A model generated the notes under the pieces. The model worked only from the letters and a program-made list of their open reading frames with translations. It made no database searches and was not told the origin of the DNA. Position numbers and translations under genes: made by a program. Shown here piece after piece: positions 1 to 8,083 of a stretch of 14,841 nt of DNA. Within the stretch, counting starts at the first letter, position 1, and each line of letters opens with the position of its first letter. The stretch covers positions 1 through 14,841 of the forward strand of contig JABIME010000082.1 in NCBI GenBank assembly GCA_018654125.1, written 5' to 3'. The DNA is from Candidatus Cloacimonadota bacterium (GTDB lineage Bacteria; Cloacimonadota; Cloacimonadia; Cloacimonadales; TCS61).

Positions 1-1
1 A

Positions 2-1069
2 TCTGGTATTGCAATGACAGCTATCGTCTTTCCCGCAGGGATAATGGCTGATAAATACCCACGTCAGATTATGCTGCGAATTTCGGCAATTGTAGGAATC
101 ATAGCTATGATTACTTTAGCCGCTGCAAACAGCATCTTTGTAATACTTATAGCCATGTTGTTGTGGGGAGCTTTTCAAGGTTTAGCACGACCTGCTTTCG
201 AATCGATCTTAGCAGATTCACTACCATCGGGCAATAGATCAGGAATTTATGCTAAACAACATTTAGTAAGACAAATTGCTATGGCTTCAGGTCCATTTTT
301 GAATGTTTTTCTGTTTCTTATTTTGGGTGATGTATGGGATATTTCGATTTTAAAATCGGTTATGTTGATCGGTATTATCATCTCACTTATTTCTACTTTT
401 ACCCTCTTCTTTTTCCGTGATGACCGTTCAATGGGTTCGGAAAGTGAAGCATTGTTGCATCAAGAAAATAGTGAAACTGGAAAAAAACCAATACTTTCCA
501 AAAAGGCAAAACGAGTACCCATCTTACTAGTAATTTCAGATATAATCGTTGGAATGGGAGCTGGGATGAGTATCAAGTTTTTCCCGGTTTTCTTTCGCTC
601 AATTTACCAGATGCAACCAATATCTGTTCAAATGATAATGGGTTCTACTGCCATTTTTACAGGAATCTTAGGGATAATGATTCAACGTTTTTCAGTTAAA
701 AAAGGCAGAGTAGAAATGATTTTCGTTGTGAAATTCTTAGCTACGATCTGCCTTATAGCTATTGGATTTTATCCTGCAGTAATTTTATTAATTCCGCTTT
801 TTGTAATGCGTGGATCTCTAATGAATGCAGCCCATCCACTTAGTCGCTCTATTTTGATGGATGTAATTCCCAAAAAGAATCGTGGTAAATGGAATTCTGT
901 AGAAACAGTGGCTTGGGGGCTTTTCTGGAATGCTTCAGCTGTTATTGGTGGATTTCTGATTGGAGATAATAATTTTCAGCGATGTTTTTTTATAACTGCT
1001 GGAATTTATCTAGTCGGAACAATACCAATATTAATGTTGATACCACTGGTTAATAAAGAAACAAAGTAG
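2..1069 (+). CDS. Major facilitator superfamily (MFS) transporter, 5' end outside window
   Basis: This is an inner-membrane secondary transporter of the major facilitator superfamily; the substrate cannot be read from sequence. The frame is open to the window edge, so the start and probably the first one or two membrane helices are missing. The sequence G-I-M-A-D-K-Y-P-R, just after the first in-window ATG (position 14), matches the MFS loop 2-3 motif (G-x-x-x-D-K/R-x-x-R). About ten hydrophobic helices follow. A polar, charged stretch around in-window residues 135-165 (counted from that ATG) fits the central cytoplasmic loop between the two six-helix halves. The second half has a weaker equivalent near 'RGSLMNAAHPLSRS'. 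The gene converges on the ABC permease gene with only 24 bases between the two stop codons, and I see no terminator hairpin there. A link to the sugar operon is not shown. The family call is firm; the substrate is unknown. Confidence 0.88.
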   Translation, partial: SGIAMTAIVFPAGIMADKYPRQIMLRISAIVGIIAMITLAAANSIFVILIAMLLWGAFQGLARPAFESILADSLPSGNRSGIYAKQHLVRQIAMASGPFLNVFLFLILGDVWDISILKSVMLIGIIISLISTFTLFFFRDDRSMGSESEALLHQENSETGKKPILSKKAKRVPILLVISDIIVGMGAGMSIKFFPVFFRSIYQMQPISVQMIMGSTAIFTGILGIMIQRFSVKKGRVEMIFVVKFLATICLIAIGFYPAVILLIPLFVMRGSLMNAAHPLSRSILMDVIPKKNRGKWNSVETVAWGLFWNASAVIGGFLIGDNNFQRCFFITAGIYLVGTIPILMLIPLVNKETK

Positions 1070-1093
1070 ATAATCAAAACAAAAGAATAAATG

Positions 1094-3388
1094 CTATTTC
1101 TCCATAGGAACCACAATCCCCTTGATTATAATATTCTGGAAGAACACAAATACTGCAAAAGTGGGTATTGCTGCGATCACCAGTGCTGCAAATCCTACAC
1201 CGGCACAACTGCGCTGCATAAGCTGATAAATGTGAACCATCATCGTCCACATATCCTGATCCTGGCACACAATGAAAGCGAACATGAAATTACGGTAGGC
1301 AGCATTAAAAGCGCCGAGTGCAATTACTGCCATTATAGGTTTTGATAGGTTCATCGCAATCTTCCAGAAGATCCGCACTTCACCTGCTCCATCGATAGTT
1401 GCACTTTCAAAAAGCTCTTGAGGTAGAGAATCGAAAAATCCCTTTAATAGGAAGATGAAGTATCCATCTGCTGCTGCTGGTAAGATGAGTGCGAAGAATG
1501 TATTTAGCATATTGAATTTCTTAAGAAGCAGAAAATTTGGGATTCCCATTACCATAGGCGGAAAAGCCATTGTAAGCATTAAGATCAAGATTATTTTATA
1601 TGATGCCTTAAGTTTGAATCTGCTCATTGCATAAGCTGCCAGCGGATTTACAATAAGTGCTGTTATTATTGCCAGTAAACAGTAGATAAGTGTATTTACA
1701 ATTGCGCGTCCATTGTACAGCATTACATCAAGCACCATGATGTAATTTCTCTTAGTGAATTCCCAGAAAATTATTTTTTGATGGTTCACAAAAATACTAT
1801 GATCAAAAGCTATATGCTCAATGCCGATACTTTCAAAATTATTATAAATTAAACCGTATTCTTTGTTCAAGTGCTCAATTGAGCTATACTTATTTGTTAG
1901 GAAATTCTGCCAGCTCAAATTTGCAGTTTCTGCATCAATTGTTAGGAATTTTCCACTGACCTCATTCCGAACAAAATTTAGCCAATCTGTCTTGTACTCA
2001 ATATCTGTAGGGATCTTCTTTGCTGGGTAAACATTCAACTCCAACTTAAAATCAGTTCCATACTGACTATTGAATTCATTCAAATTCAGATTACCATTCT
2101 TATCTGGGATTTTTTTTCTCATATGATCTAGAAACTCTTTCTGGCTAGTCATCAATAAACCTTTAGACGAGTCATCTGAAAATTCTCTAACAAATATTAA
2201 CCAATCACTTTTTAATTTAAGATTATATTCTGGAATATTCTCAGTTAAGGTAATCTCAGAAAAATCAGAATAGCCTTTGCTGTAATTTTCGTTGAGATCG
2301 CTGATGTATTTGTATTTCTCTTTCAACCAGTTACGATAATCAATCTCCACGCTCTTTATATAGAGGAATTTAGCTGGAACAATATTCTCGATAAAGAAAG
2401 CCCAGTCGACCAAAGTTGCACCTGCAGTTGGAATGTCCTGCAAAAGTTCAATATCAGAAAAATTTAGGAAATTTGTTTTATAAGTTGAGTTCAATAATGA
2501 AATGTCTTCATATTTGTCTTCTAAGAAATTTACATATAAGGCTTCAGCTAGCGCATTTACTCTAATATGTTGTATATTCAAAATGTTTTTTATATAATTT
2601 GTCCAGTGTTTTTGCATTGGACCATCAGGGATTTTTTGCGATAAGATAACATTATTCCAAGAACTATAATTAGTTCCCAAAGTTTTGTTCATCTCTTCCA
2701 ATTTTCCGCGATAAACAGGATTCAATTCATTTGAGATAAAGTGACCATCAAGGCTGGCATAAACACGATCTTGCGTAGGAAGAGTTTTGCGATATTCATT
2801 ATATCTTCCTAAGAAACCTGAGAGATTCTCTGAAAAATTCCGATTTAATATCTCCCGTTCTTCTAGTCGAACTTCATCCCAGGTGAGCACAGAAGTACCA
2901 AACCTATAATTGAACTTTTTCAGATCATTCCCGTTCTCTTCCTTCATTAAATTACGGAATATTCTCTCATTTCGCGGATAAACACCCCGTCCAAATTGCT
3001 CTGAAATATGATAATCAAATGCAGTATGTTCATCTTTGTTTTCTTCTAGGAATTCCTGCCAATCACTGAATATATTATTGGAATAATTTTGTGGAAATTT
3101 CAAGAATTCAAAACCCTGAGATCTATTTTTATATTGTTGGATAAGTAGATTTGATTCTTCATTCATTCTAGATTCAATAAATTTACGATATAACATCTCA
3201 TCATCAAAAAAATATTGTGGAATAACACTGAATTCCTTTGCATCAACATTGCTTTTAAAAGAGGATGAAACCATCACCATAAATGGGTAGATCATTGTGA
3301 GTGCACCAATTAAAAGCAAGAGATGGATCGTGATGTTCAGTGACCTGAGCTTAAATGATTTTCTTCCAACTTTTCCTATTATTGGCAC
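1094..3388 (-). CDS. MalG-type ABC sugar permease with giant repeat-containing extracytoplasmic insertion
   Basis: This is the second membrane subunit of a CUT1-type carbohydrate importer, 764 residues where relatives usually have about 270-300. Residues 18-41 form the first membrane helix. Five further helices lie at about 563-588, 598-622, 628-650, 683-708 and 730-757. The cytoplasmic EAA loop that docks the ATPase is present at 658-684 (ESATIDGAGEVRIFWKIA). The extra length, about residues 50-548, sits between helices 1 and 2 and should be extracytoplasmic. It holds about six degenerate repeats of 66-74 residues, with the core pattern FL-x2-KY-x2-I-x2-LN-x2-Y, then F-x2-I, then IP, then DW-x2-F. 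The LN/FN anchor falls near residues 159, 233, 299, 365, 439 and 507. Translation starts at GTG, whose G is also the last base of the upstream TAG stop; GGGAG lies 7 bases before it. No ATPase gene follows. The permease identity is firm; the role of the insertion is unknown. Confidence 0.9.
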   Translation of the reverse strand: MPIIGKVGRKSFKLRSLNITIHLLLLIGALTMIYPFMVMVSSSFKSNVDAKEFSVIPQYFFDDEMLYRKFIESRMNEESNLLIQQYKNRSQGFEFLKFPQNYSNNIFSDWQEFLEENKDEHTAFDYHISEQFGRGVYPRNERIFRNLMKEENGNDLKKFNYRFGTSVLTWDEVRLEEREILNRNFSENLSGFLGRYNEYRKTLPTQDRVYASLDGHFISNELNPVYRGKLEEMNKTLGTNYSSWNNVILSQKIPDGPMQKHWTNYIKNILNIQHIRVNALAEALYVNFLEDKYEDISLLNSTYKTNFLNFSDIELLQDIPTAGATLVDWAFFIENIVPAKFLYIKSVEIDYRNWLKEKYKYISDLNENYSKGYSDFSEITLTENIPEYNLKLKSDWLIFVREFSDDSSKGLLMTSQKEFLDHMRKKIPDKNGNLNLNEFNSQYGTDFKLELNVYPAKKIPTDIEYKTDWLNFVRNEVSGKFLTIDAETANLSWQNFLTNKYSSIEHLNKEYGLIYNNFESIGIEHIAFDHSIFVNHQKIIFWEFTKRNYIMVLDVMLYNGRAIVNTLIYCLLAIITALIVNPLAAYAMSRFKLKASYKIILILMLTMAFPPMVMGIPNFLLLKKFNMLNTFFALILPAAADGYFIFLLKGFFDSLPQELFESATIDGAGEVRIFWKIAMNLSKPIMAVIALGAFNAAYRNFMFAFIVCQDQDMWTMMVHIYQLMQRSCAGVGFAALVIAAIPTFAVFVFFQNIIIKGIVVPMEK

Positions 3389-5835
3389 TACTTCGCTCCC
3401 GCTGTTTTGAATTCCATTTTAGATAATTTTCTCAATTGAATTACTGTGAAGCCCATCAGCATCATTCCCAACATCCATGCCATTGTTGTGGCAATTCCAA
3501 ATTTTAAATACAAATATGCTTTTTCAAAGATAAGCAGATCAGCAACTTTTGTTGCTTCGTTAGGTCCTCCAAAAGTCATAACTAAAATAAATCCGCTCTG
3601 CTGAGCTGAAGCAATAAAAGCTGCAATGAACTGTATTGTTATAAGAGCTTTTAGATTTGGAACAACAATGTGTCTGATCTTTTGAAAGAAGTTAGCTCCA
3701 TCAATATCGGCAGCTTCGTAATTTTCATTTGGGATTCCCTTCAGTGCTGCCAGATAGATGAGACATCCAGGACCTACACCTGCCCAAATTGTAGGTAATA
3801 TAACGCATAGCATTGCCAATCCTTCATCACGGATCCAACGGCTTTTTTCCAAACCGAACCAGAGCAGTATTTGATTTAGCCCTCCTGCATCCGATGGGTC
3901 GTACAGCAACTTCCATAAATAAATTACAATCACTCCACTTATAACAGCCGGTAAATAGTAGATGACACGATAAACAAGTTTTCCATGAGATACTTCTTGT
4001 AACAGAACAGCTAAAATAATTGGTGGAATAAAACCAAGACTCAAAGATAGGGTCATATAATAAAGTGTTTTGCCCAGTGCTGCCCACCAAACCGGGTCGA
4101 AAAGAACATCAGCAAAATTCTGAATTCCATTGAAATGGGAAGCACCAACAATATTATAATCTTGAAATGCCATTATAGAGCCCATGAACATGGGAACATA
4201 TTTCCACATAATGATAGAGGCGAGAGCAGGAACAAGCATTAAATAAGCAAAATAGTACTTTTTCTTCTGCTGGATTTTTTGTTGATATTTGATGTTAGGT
4301 GTGAATATCTTCCAAACTTTATATAGTGCAAACAGAAAGATAGTAAAAACAAAAAATGCCACAATAGAAGCAATTCGGTTTCTGCGTGTTCTCTCTTTAA
4401 TGCTCACCTTACCGATCATTTTCTCATTTGTTCGTTTGGCGGCATCATCTAAGATCTCTCTAATTTTTATTCGCTTTTCATCTTCGGTTACACCCAAAGT
4501 TTCGGATTCTTCCAAAGAAATACAATTATCTATTGGGTAGGTCATGTATTCATAAATTTTTTGGCAATTGCTTCCGTAGGGTTCCGGTTTCCCATTCTCA
4601 ACAGCTTCCTCAAAAGTATTTAGCCAACCAGTAGGAGTATATTTTAAATATTCTTCATAACCATATTTCTTGAGGTATAGTGGATTTTGCATTTTGCCAA
4701 AACCAGCATCGATCATTACTCTTAAACGAATCTTTCGTGCTTCTTCACTATCATAAAATTTAATATAATTCCAGGCAGCTTCTTTCACTTTTTGCGGGTC
4801 ACGATCTCCAATGCCACCATTATTAGATTCACCTGCACCCGAGAAGATCCCCATCATTCTACAGTTTATTTCTGAGCCGCGCAATCCGGTAGGACCTTTG
4901 GGAGGTGGGGCAACTCCGTAAAGATTAGGATCTAACTCGCCACCCAGAGTTTTTTCGTTCATGTAGGTCATCATCATACCGATCTTACCGTCGCTGAACA
5001 TTCTACCGTAATCACCTTCTCTGATCACAAATCCGCGCTGTTTTTCACCATCTGCATCAAGCCAATTCGTGGTGATAAGTTTTAGATACATCTCCATTGC
5101 ATCTACACCTGCATCGCTATTGAAGCTGGCATACCAATCACCGTTATCTTTTTGCAGAACAGCATCACCGCCGGCACTCCATAGATAAGTTATCCAGTCG
5201 TATGACGCTTGCGGACCTGATGCGAGATAAAGACCATAAATACCTTCAGACGGAATCGTCATCCTCTTTGCATAATCATAAAGCTCTGTCCAATTTTCCG
5301 GTGGATCATCAGGATCTATTCCAACACGATAGAACAAATCTTTACGATAGATCATAACCCTGACCAATGTTTCATATGGCAACATCCAGATCTTCTTATC
5401 TTCATCTCCGGTTTTTTGTCGGTTGATTACAGGCCAAACAGGAGCAGCAACTCTCTCTCTTAGAAGATCTTCTTTTTCGCTATTAATAAATTCATCTAAA
5501 GGATATAAAAAATTGTTCTGAATGTATGTATCGGATTGACGAAAATTTATATACAAAATATCTGGGGAAACACCACCTGCAATAGCCATTAATGGTTTGG
5601 AATCGAGGTCCATTCCTTCGATAGTTATGCCTGAGAAAGAACGCAATTCGATATGGGGATATTTTTCTTTGAATGCTTTGATCACTGCCATATCGGCTTT
5701 GGCAAAAGCGTCTGTTCGTTTAGGATCGGGAAGCTCAAAAACCTTTAAGATAACTTTATCTTCAGCAAATAAACCTAATGAGATGATCAATAGAATTGTG
5801 ATGATTATGATTCTTTTCGAGTTTTTTAAGATCAT
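3388..5835 (-). CDS. Solute-binding protein fused to MalF-type ABC permease
   Basis: This protein joins two normally separate parts of a CUT1 carbohydrate importer. Residues 1-24 look like a signal sequence (basic start, hydrophobic run, then LFAED); there is no lipobox cysteine. Residues 26-475 form a family 1 extracellular solute-binding domain, with the typical 'WTELYDYAKRM' and 'GKIGMMMTY' segments and a C-terminal half rich in aromatic residues. An added membrane helix at about 488-506 returns the chain to the cytoplasm. The MalF-like permease follows (about 526-806), with the EAA loop at 705-730 (NYEAADIDGANFFQKI). That order is topologically sensible: outside binding domain, helix inward, then a permease core beginning inside as usual. 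The start ATG overlaps the upstream stop as ATGA, with a weak AGAGAA site before it. The stop overlaps the next gene's start by one base. The fusion lies in one uninterrupted frame. The ligand is presumably an oligosaccharide, by context. Confidence 0.92.
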   Translation of the reverse strand: MILKNSKRIIIITILLIISLGLFAEDKVILKVFELPDPKRTDAFAKADMAVIKAFKEKYPHIELRSFSGITIEGMDLDSKPLMAIAGGVSPDILYINFRQSDTYIQNNFLYPLDEFINSEKEDLLRERVAAPVWPVINRQKTGDEDKKIWMLPYETLVRVMIYRKDLFYRVGIDPDDPPENWTELYDYAKRMTIPSEGIYGLYLASGPQASYDWITYLWSAGGDAVLQKDNGDWYASFNSDAGVDAMEMYLKLITTNWLDADGEKQRGFVIREGDYGRMFSDGKIGMMMTYMNEKTLGGELDPNLYGVAPPPKGPTGLRGSEINCRMMGIFSGAGESNNGGIGDRDPQKVKEAAWNYIKFYDSEEARKIRLRVMIDAGFGKMQNPLYLKKYGYEEYLKYTPTGWLNTFEEAVENGKPEPYGSNCQKIYEYMTYPIDNCISLEESETLGVTEDEKRIKIREILDDAAKRTNEKMIGKVSIKERTRRNRIASIVAFFVFTIFLFALYKVWKIFTPNIKYQQKIQQKKKYYFAYLMLVPALASIIMWKYVPMFMGSIMAFQDYNIVGASHFNGIQNFADVLFDPVWWAALGKTLYYMTLSLSLGFIPPIILAVLLQEVSHGKLVYRVIYYLPAVISGVIVIYLWKLLYDPSDAGGLNQILLWFGLEKSRWIRDEGLAMLCVILPTIWAGVGPGCLIYLAALKGIPNENYEAADIDGANFFQKIRHIVVPNLKALITIQFIAAFIASAQQSGFILVMTFGGPNEATKVADLLIFEKAYLYLKFGIATTMAWMLGMMLMGFTVIQLRKLSKMEFKTAGAK
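3396..3400 (-). promoter_or_regulatory. Ribosome binding site fixing the GTG start of the MalG-type permease
   Basis: GGGAG lies 7 bases upstream of the GTG at 3388-3386, inside the last codons of the fused gene. With the TAGTG stop/start overlap it supports GTG as the start and translational coupling of the two permease subunits. Confidence 0.7.
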
Positions 5836-6929
5836 TTTTTCTCTTGGTCTATTGGTCTTTCAGTATCAATTAACCAGGTTTTACCTTCACTCGAAATATA
5901 AAATTCTTTACTCTCAAATTTTATTACTGCTTCAAAATAATTTGGAGTTATAGATATTTTTGGTAGGAACTCATATAGAATATCTAGTTGAAGTAGTGAA
6001 ATGTCATCTGTGAATTTTTTATTTTGCATGAAATATGTTCGCTGTTTATAATAGATCTGTCTTAATAGCCATTTTATATCTTCATCTTTATTGTATTGGA
6101 ATTTATCTTTTTCAGTGCCTACAGGTTTTTCACTGAATTGCACAAATCCCCACATTTCGGGGTAGTGCATATTAATTATGCCTTGTGGACTCCAAACCCA
6201 ATTATGCTCTGGTTTTCTGAGTTTAGAATATTCGTTATCAATGATTTTTGTATCCCATTGCACACGCGAAAAATTAACTCGCCATTGATCACCCTGCAGA
6301 GGTGGACACTCTATAGCGCACTCTTCCAAAACATTCCACGGATAAGCTATCTCAACGTTCCAACCAATGTCCTCATCAGTTGGGTCATTCAATGTTCCAT
6401 CAATATAAACTGCAGTTTTAATGCCTTGAATATCCCATGAATCAAGAACTTTGCAGTTCTGCTCACGATATGGTTGAGATATGAAAAGATCCCAGATCGT
6501 GTTAAAAGCATTCATTTCAAATTCATAATAATTGTGTGTGTCTCCATCAGGGTCAATAAAAATTTCGAAATCATTATCATAATATATTACTGAATCTCGC
6601 TCTTTAAGTTTTGCCCAAAGATGAGGTTCCTGCATTTTGCAAAAGAAGTAAAAATAATTTTCATCCCACAGCATTTTTACATTTGTTTTTAAGGGTGGAG
6701 TTGGTTTTGTAAATCCTTCAATATCAATGAAGTCATCTGTCCATTCAGCTTTCTGCCAGATTTTTTCATTCATCTTCCCATCAACTTCTATTGGGGAATC
6801 TGTTTTATAGCAGATATAGTTTTTAGGTTGGAATTCTATATGTGGTTCAGGAAGAAAATCTACGTATGGTTCCAATGCTAATAGCAATAATGGGAACAAA
6901 AACAATATTAAAAGTGATCGATTCTTCAT
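5832..6929 (-). CDS. Exported CBM9-like carbohydrate-binding protein
   Basis: This is a predicted exported protein of 365 residues. After a signal peptide (residues 1-20, MKNRSLLILFLFPLLLLALE), residues 40-265 match the family 9-like carbohydrate-binding fold: 'IEVDGKMNEKIWQKAEW' near 47-63, 'VKMLWDENYFYFFCKM' near 84-99, and 'DNDFEIFIDPDGDTHNYYEFEMNAFNTIWD' near 118-147, whose order is typical of that fold. Residues 270-365 are not recognised. The frame extends back to a TTG at 6962, but the ATG at 6929 is the better start because GGAG lies 7 bases before it and the signal peptide then begins at once. It sits 19 bases after the GH130 stop and overlaps the fused transporter gene by four bases (ATGA), so it belongs to the uptake operon. 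It probably holds glycan at the cell surface or in the periplasm for the transporter. No catalytic residues are recognisable. Confidence 0.82.
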   Translation of the reverse strand: MKNRSLLILFLFPLLLLALEPYVDFLPEPHIEFQPKNYICYKTDSPIEVDGKMNEKIWQKAEWTDDFIDIEGFTKPTPPLKTNVKMLWDENYFYFFCKMQEPHLWAKLKERDSVIYYDNDFEIFIDPDGDTHNYYEFEMNAFNTIWDLFISQPYREQNCKVLDSWDIQGIKTAVYIDGTLNDPTDEDIGWNVEIAYPWNVLEECAIECPPLQGDQWRVNFSRVQWDTKIIDNEYSKLRKPEHNWVWSPQGIINMHYPEMWGFVQFSEKPVGTEKDKFQYNKDEDIKWLLRQIYYKQRTYFMQNKKFTDDISLLQLDILYEFLPKISITPNYFEAVIKFESKEFYISSEGKTWLIDTERPIDQEKK

Positions 6930-6936
6930 TAGTTTA

Positions 6937-6940
6937 CTCC
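6937..6940 (-). promoter_or_regulatory. Ribosome binding site deciding the CBM9-like protein start
   Basis: GGAG sits 7 bases before the ATG at 6929, between the GH130 stop (6949-6951) and the coding start. The alternative TTG at 6962 lies inside the GH130 coding end and has no comparable site. Confidence 0.7.
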
Positions 6941-6948
6941 AAAATATT

Positions 6949-7896
6949 TTAACACTGCTCAATTAACTCTTCAATTGTGGAAGTTGCTAAACCAATAACT
7001 GTATCGGCAGCACCGTAATATAATTTTGCTTCACTTTCCATCTTGGCAAAACCATTTTTATCAAAATTATCTACAATTATTCCGGTTGGGAAGATCACGT
7101 TCGGCACTTGGCCTACAGTTTCATAAAGCTCTCTTGGTTCTAGAATATTGAATCTTCCTCGTGAAATTACCTTTGATGGGTCATTAAGATCAAGAAGCAT
7201 AACACCTGCTTGATAAATAGGTTGATAATGCATAGCAATTCCGTGATAAACACAGAGCCATCCTTTAGTTGTCTTTACCGGTGGGGGGCCTGCCCCAATT
7301 AGCTCATCCCAATAATGATTCCTTCCTGATATTATCTTGTTAACAGGTTGCCATTCCAATAGATCATCAGATTCTGAAAGCCATATTTCACTACCTGTGA
7401 GAGGTCCATCTGTTAGCTGATTTATATTCGGTCTGTCCAGCCGTAAATATTTCCCATCAAATTTTTCTGGAAAAAGTACACCATTTCTATTGTCCTCTTT
7501 AGAGACAATTCCTAAGAATTCAAACTTTTTGAAATCAGTTGTTCTACCAAGACCCAAAAAGCAACCCGACTCGATATCCATTGCAAACATTATGTAGTAT
7601 TCTTTTCCAAGTTGTGTAATTCTTGGATCATAAATATGATAAATTTTTTCTTTTACTTTTTCCAATCCTTCCCATTCGATAATTTTGTTTGCAATATCAA
7701 ATTCGATACCATCTTTACTCTCTGCCATTACAAAAAAAGTTTCTCTAGCTCTATTTTGTAAACGCAGCATCAAAAGAATTTTATCATTAAATTTGATTGC
7801 CCCAGGATTGAAAACAGAGGTTGCATCAATGATGTTAGGTGGAATATTGGGAATGTCCGTAGGACGAATTAGTGGATTATTAACATATCTTCTCAA
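6949..7896 (-). CDS. GH130 family beta-mannoside phosphorylase
   Basis: This is a 315-residue glycoside phosphorylase of family GH130, which splits beta-mannosides with inorganic phosphate to give mannose 1-phosphate. The family signatures appear in order: 'NPGAI' (30-34), 'YDPRIT' (89-94; D90 is the expected catalytic acid), 'GVLFPEK' (139-145), 'DRPN' (154-157), 'GAGPPPVKTTKGWLCVYHG' (201-219), 'ELYETVGQVPNVIFPTG' (256-272) and 'YYGAADT' (293-299). Length is normal and there is no signal peptide, so it acts in the cytoplasm. The start is TTG with GAGGAG five bases upstream; an upstream ATG runs into a stop after six codons, and the N-terminus matches the family. It is first in an operon with the binding protein and both permeases, and diverges from a GH20 gene. 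GH130 members act on mannosylglucose, mannobiose and mannosyl-N-acetylglucosamine. The neighbouring hexosaminidase favours the last, but sequence alone does not prove it. Confidence 0.92.
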   Translation of the reverse strand: MRRYVNNPLIRPTDIPNIPPNIIDATSVFNPGAIKFNDKILLMLRLQNRARETFFVMAESKDGIEFDIANKIIEWEGLEKVKEKIYHIYDPRITQLGKEYYIMFAMDIESGCFLGLGRTTDFKKFEFLGIVSKEDNRNGVLFPEKFDGKYLRLDRPNINQLTDGPLTGSEIWLSESDDLLEWQPVNKIISGRNHYWDELIGAGPPPVKTTKGWLCVYHGIAMHYQPIYQAGVMLLDLNDPSKVISRGRFNILEPRELYETVGQVPNVIFPTGIIVDNFDKNGFAKMESEAKLYYGAADTVIGLATSTIEELIEQC

Positions 7897-7901
7897 AATT
7901 G

Positions 7902-7907
7902 CTCCTC
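7902..7907 (-). promoter_or_regulatory. Ribosome binding site supporting the TTG start of GH130
   Basis: GAGGAG lies 5 bases before TTG 7896-7894. The only nearby ATG upstream reads M-E-E-E-Q-F and stops, so the TTG is the usable start. Confidence 0.7.
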
Positions 7908-8073
7908 TTCCATTATTTGAATTTTAAATGAAAATAATTAACATTAAAGTCAAGTGAAAATGAATTTGCAATAAATTACCTTTAATAATTGACCAATTTA
8001 TTCAAATGAGGAGTTTTTGATTTCAATGTACTATTACCTCTTAAGTTGGAAGTATGGAGATGATAATTGCAAT

Positions 8074-8079
8074 GGAGAG
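8074..8079 (+). promoter_or_regulatory. Ribosome binding site deciding the GH20 start
   Basis: GGAGAG lies just upstream of the ATG at 8084 with normal spacing. The in-frame ATGs at 8054 and 8072 have a GGAAG one base away and a GGAG about twelve bases away, both badly spaced. Confidence 0.65.
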
Positions 8080-8083
8080 AAAT

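Larger units (their letters stand above)
7897..8083. promoter_or_regulatory. Divergent control region between the GH130 operon and GH20
   Basis: This AT-rich gap must hold the promoters of both transcription units. Leftward, TTGACT (7948-7953 on the minus strand) is a fair -35 box. Its partner is poor: CATTTA at 7925-7930 with a 17-base spacer, or a better TAAAAT at 7921-7926 with an over-long 21-base spacer. Rightward, TTGACC (7989-7994) and TACTAT (8029-8034) are visible but not correctly spaced to each other. I see no convincing operator palindrome, and no regulator gene is in the window. Confidence 0.4.

Noticed and set aside
1091..1345. Plus-strand ORF opposite the MalG-type permease end
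   Set aside because: It overlaps a strongly supported permease end (EAA loop and helices) and has an arbitrary composition; it is a shadow frame.
1742..2962. Repeats in the permease as a DNA-level tandem repeat
   Set aside because: The periodicity is visible only in protein pattern; the DNA copies are too diverged to count as a nucleotide repeat.
5930..6962. TTG at 6962 as the start of the CBM9-like protein
   Set aside because: It lies within the GH130 coding end without a ribosome site, and adds eleven residues before a normal signal peptide; ATG 6929 has GGAG at 7 bases.
8054..8083. ATG 8054 or 8072 as the GH20 start
   Set aside because: Ribosome-site spacing is wrong for both; ATG 8084 has GGAGAG at proper distance and matches the family N-terminus.
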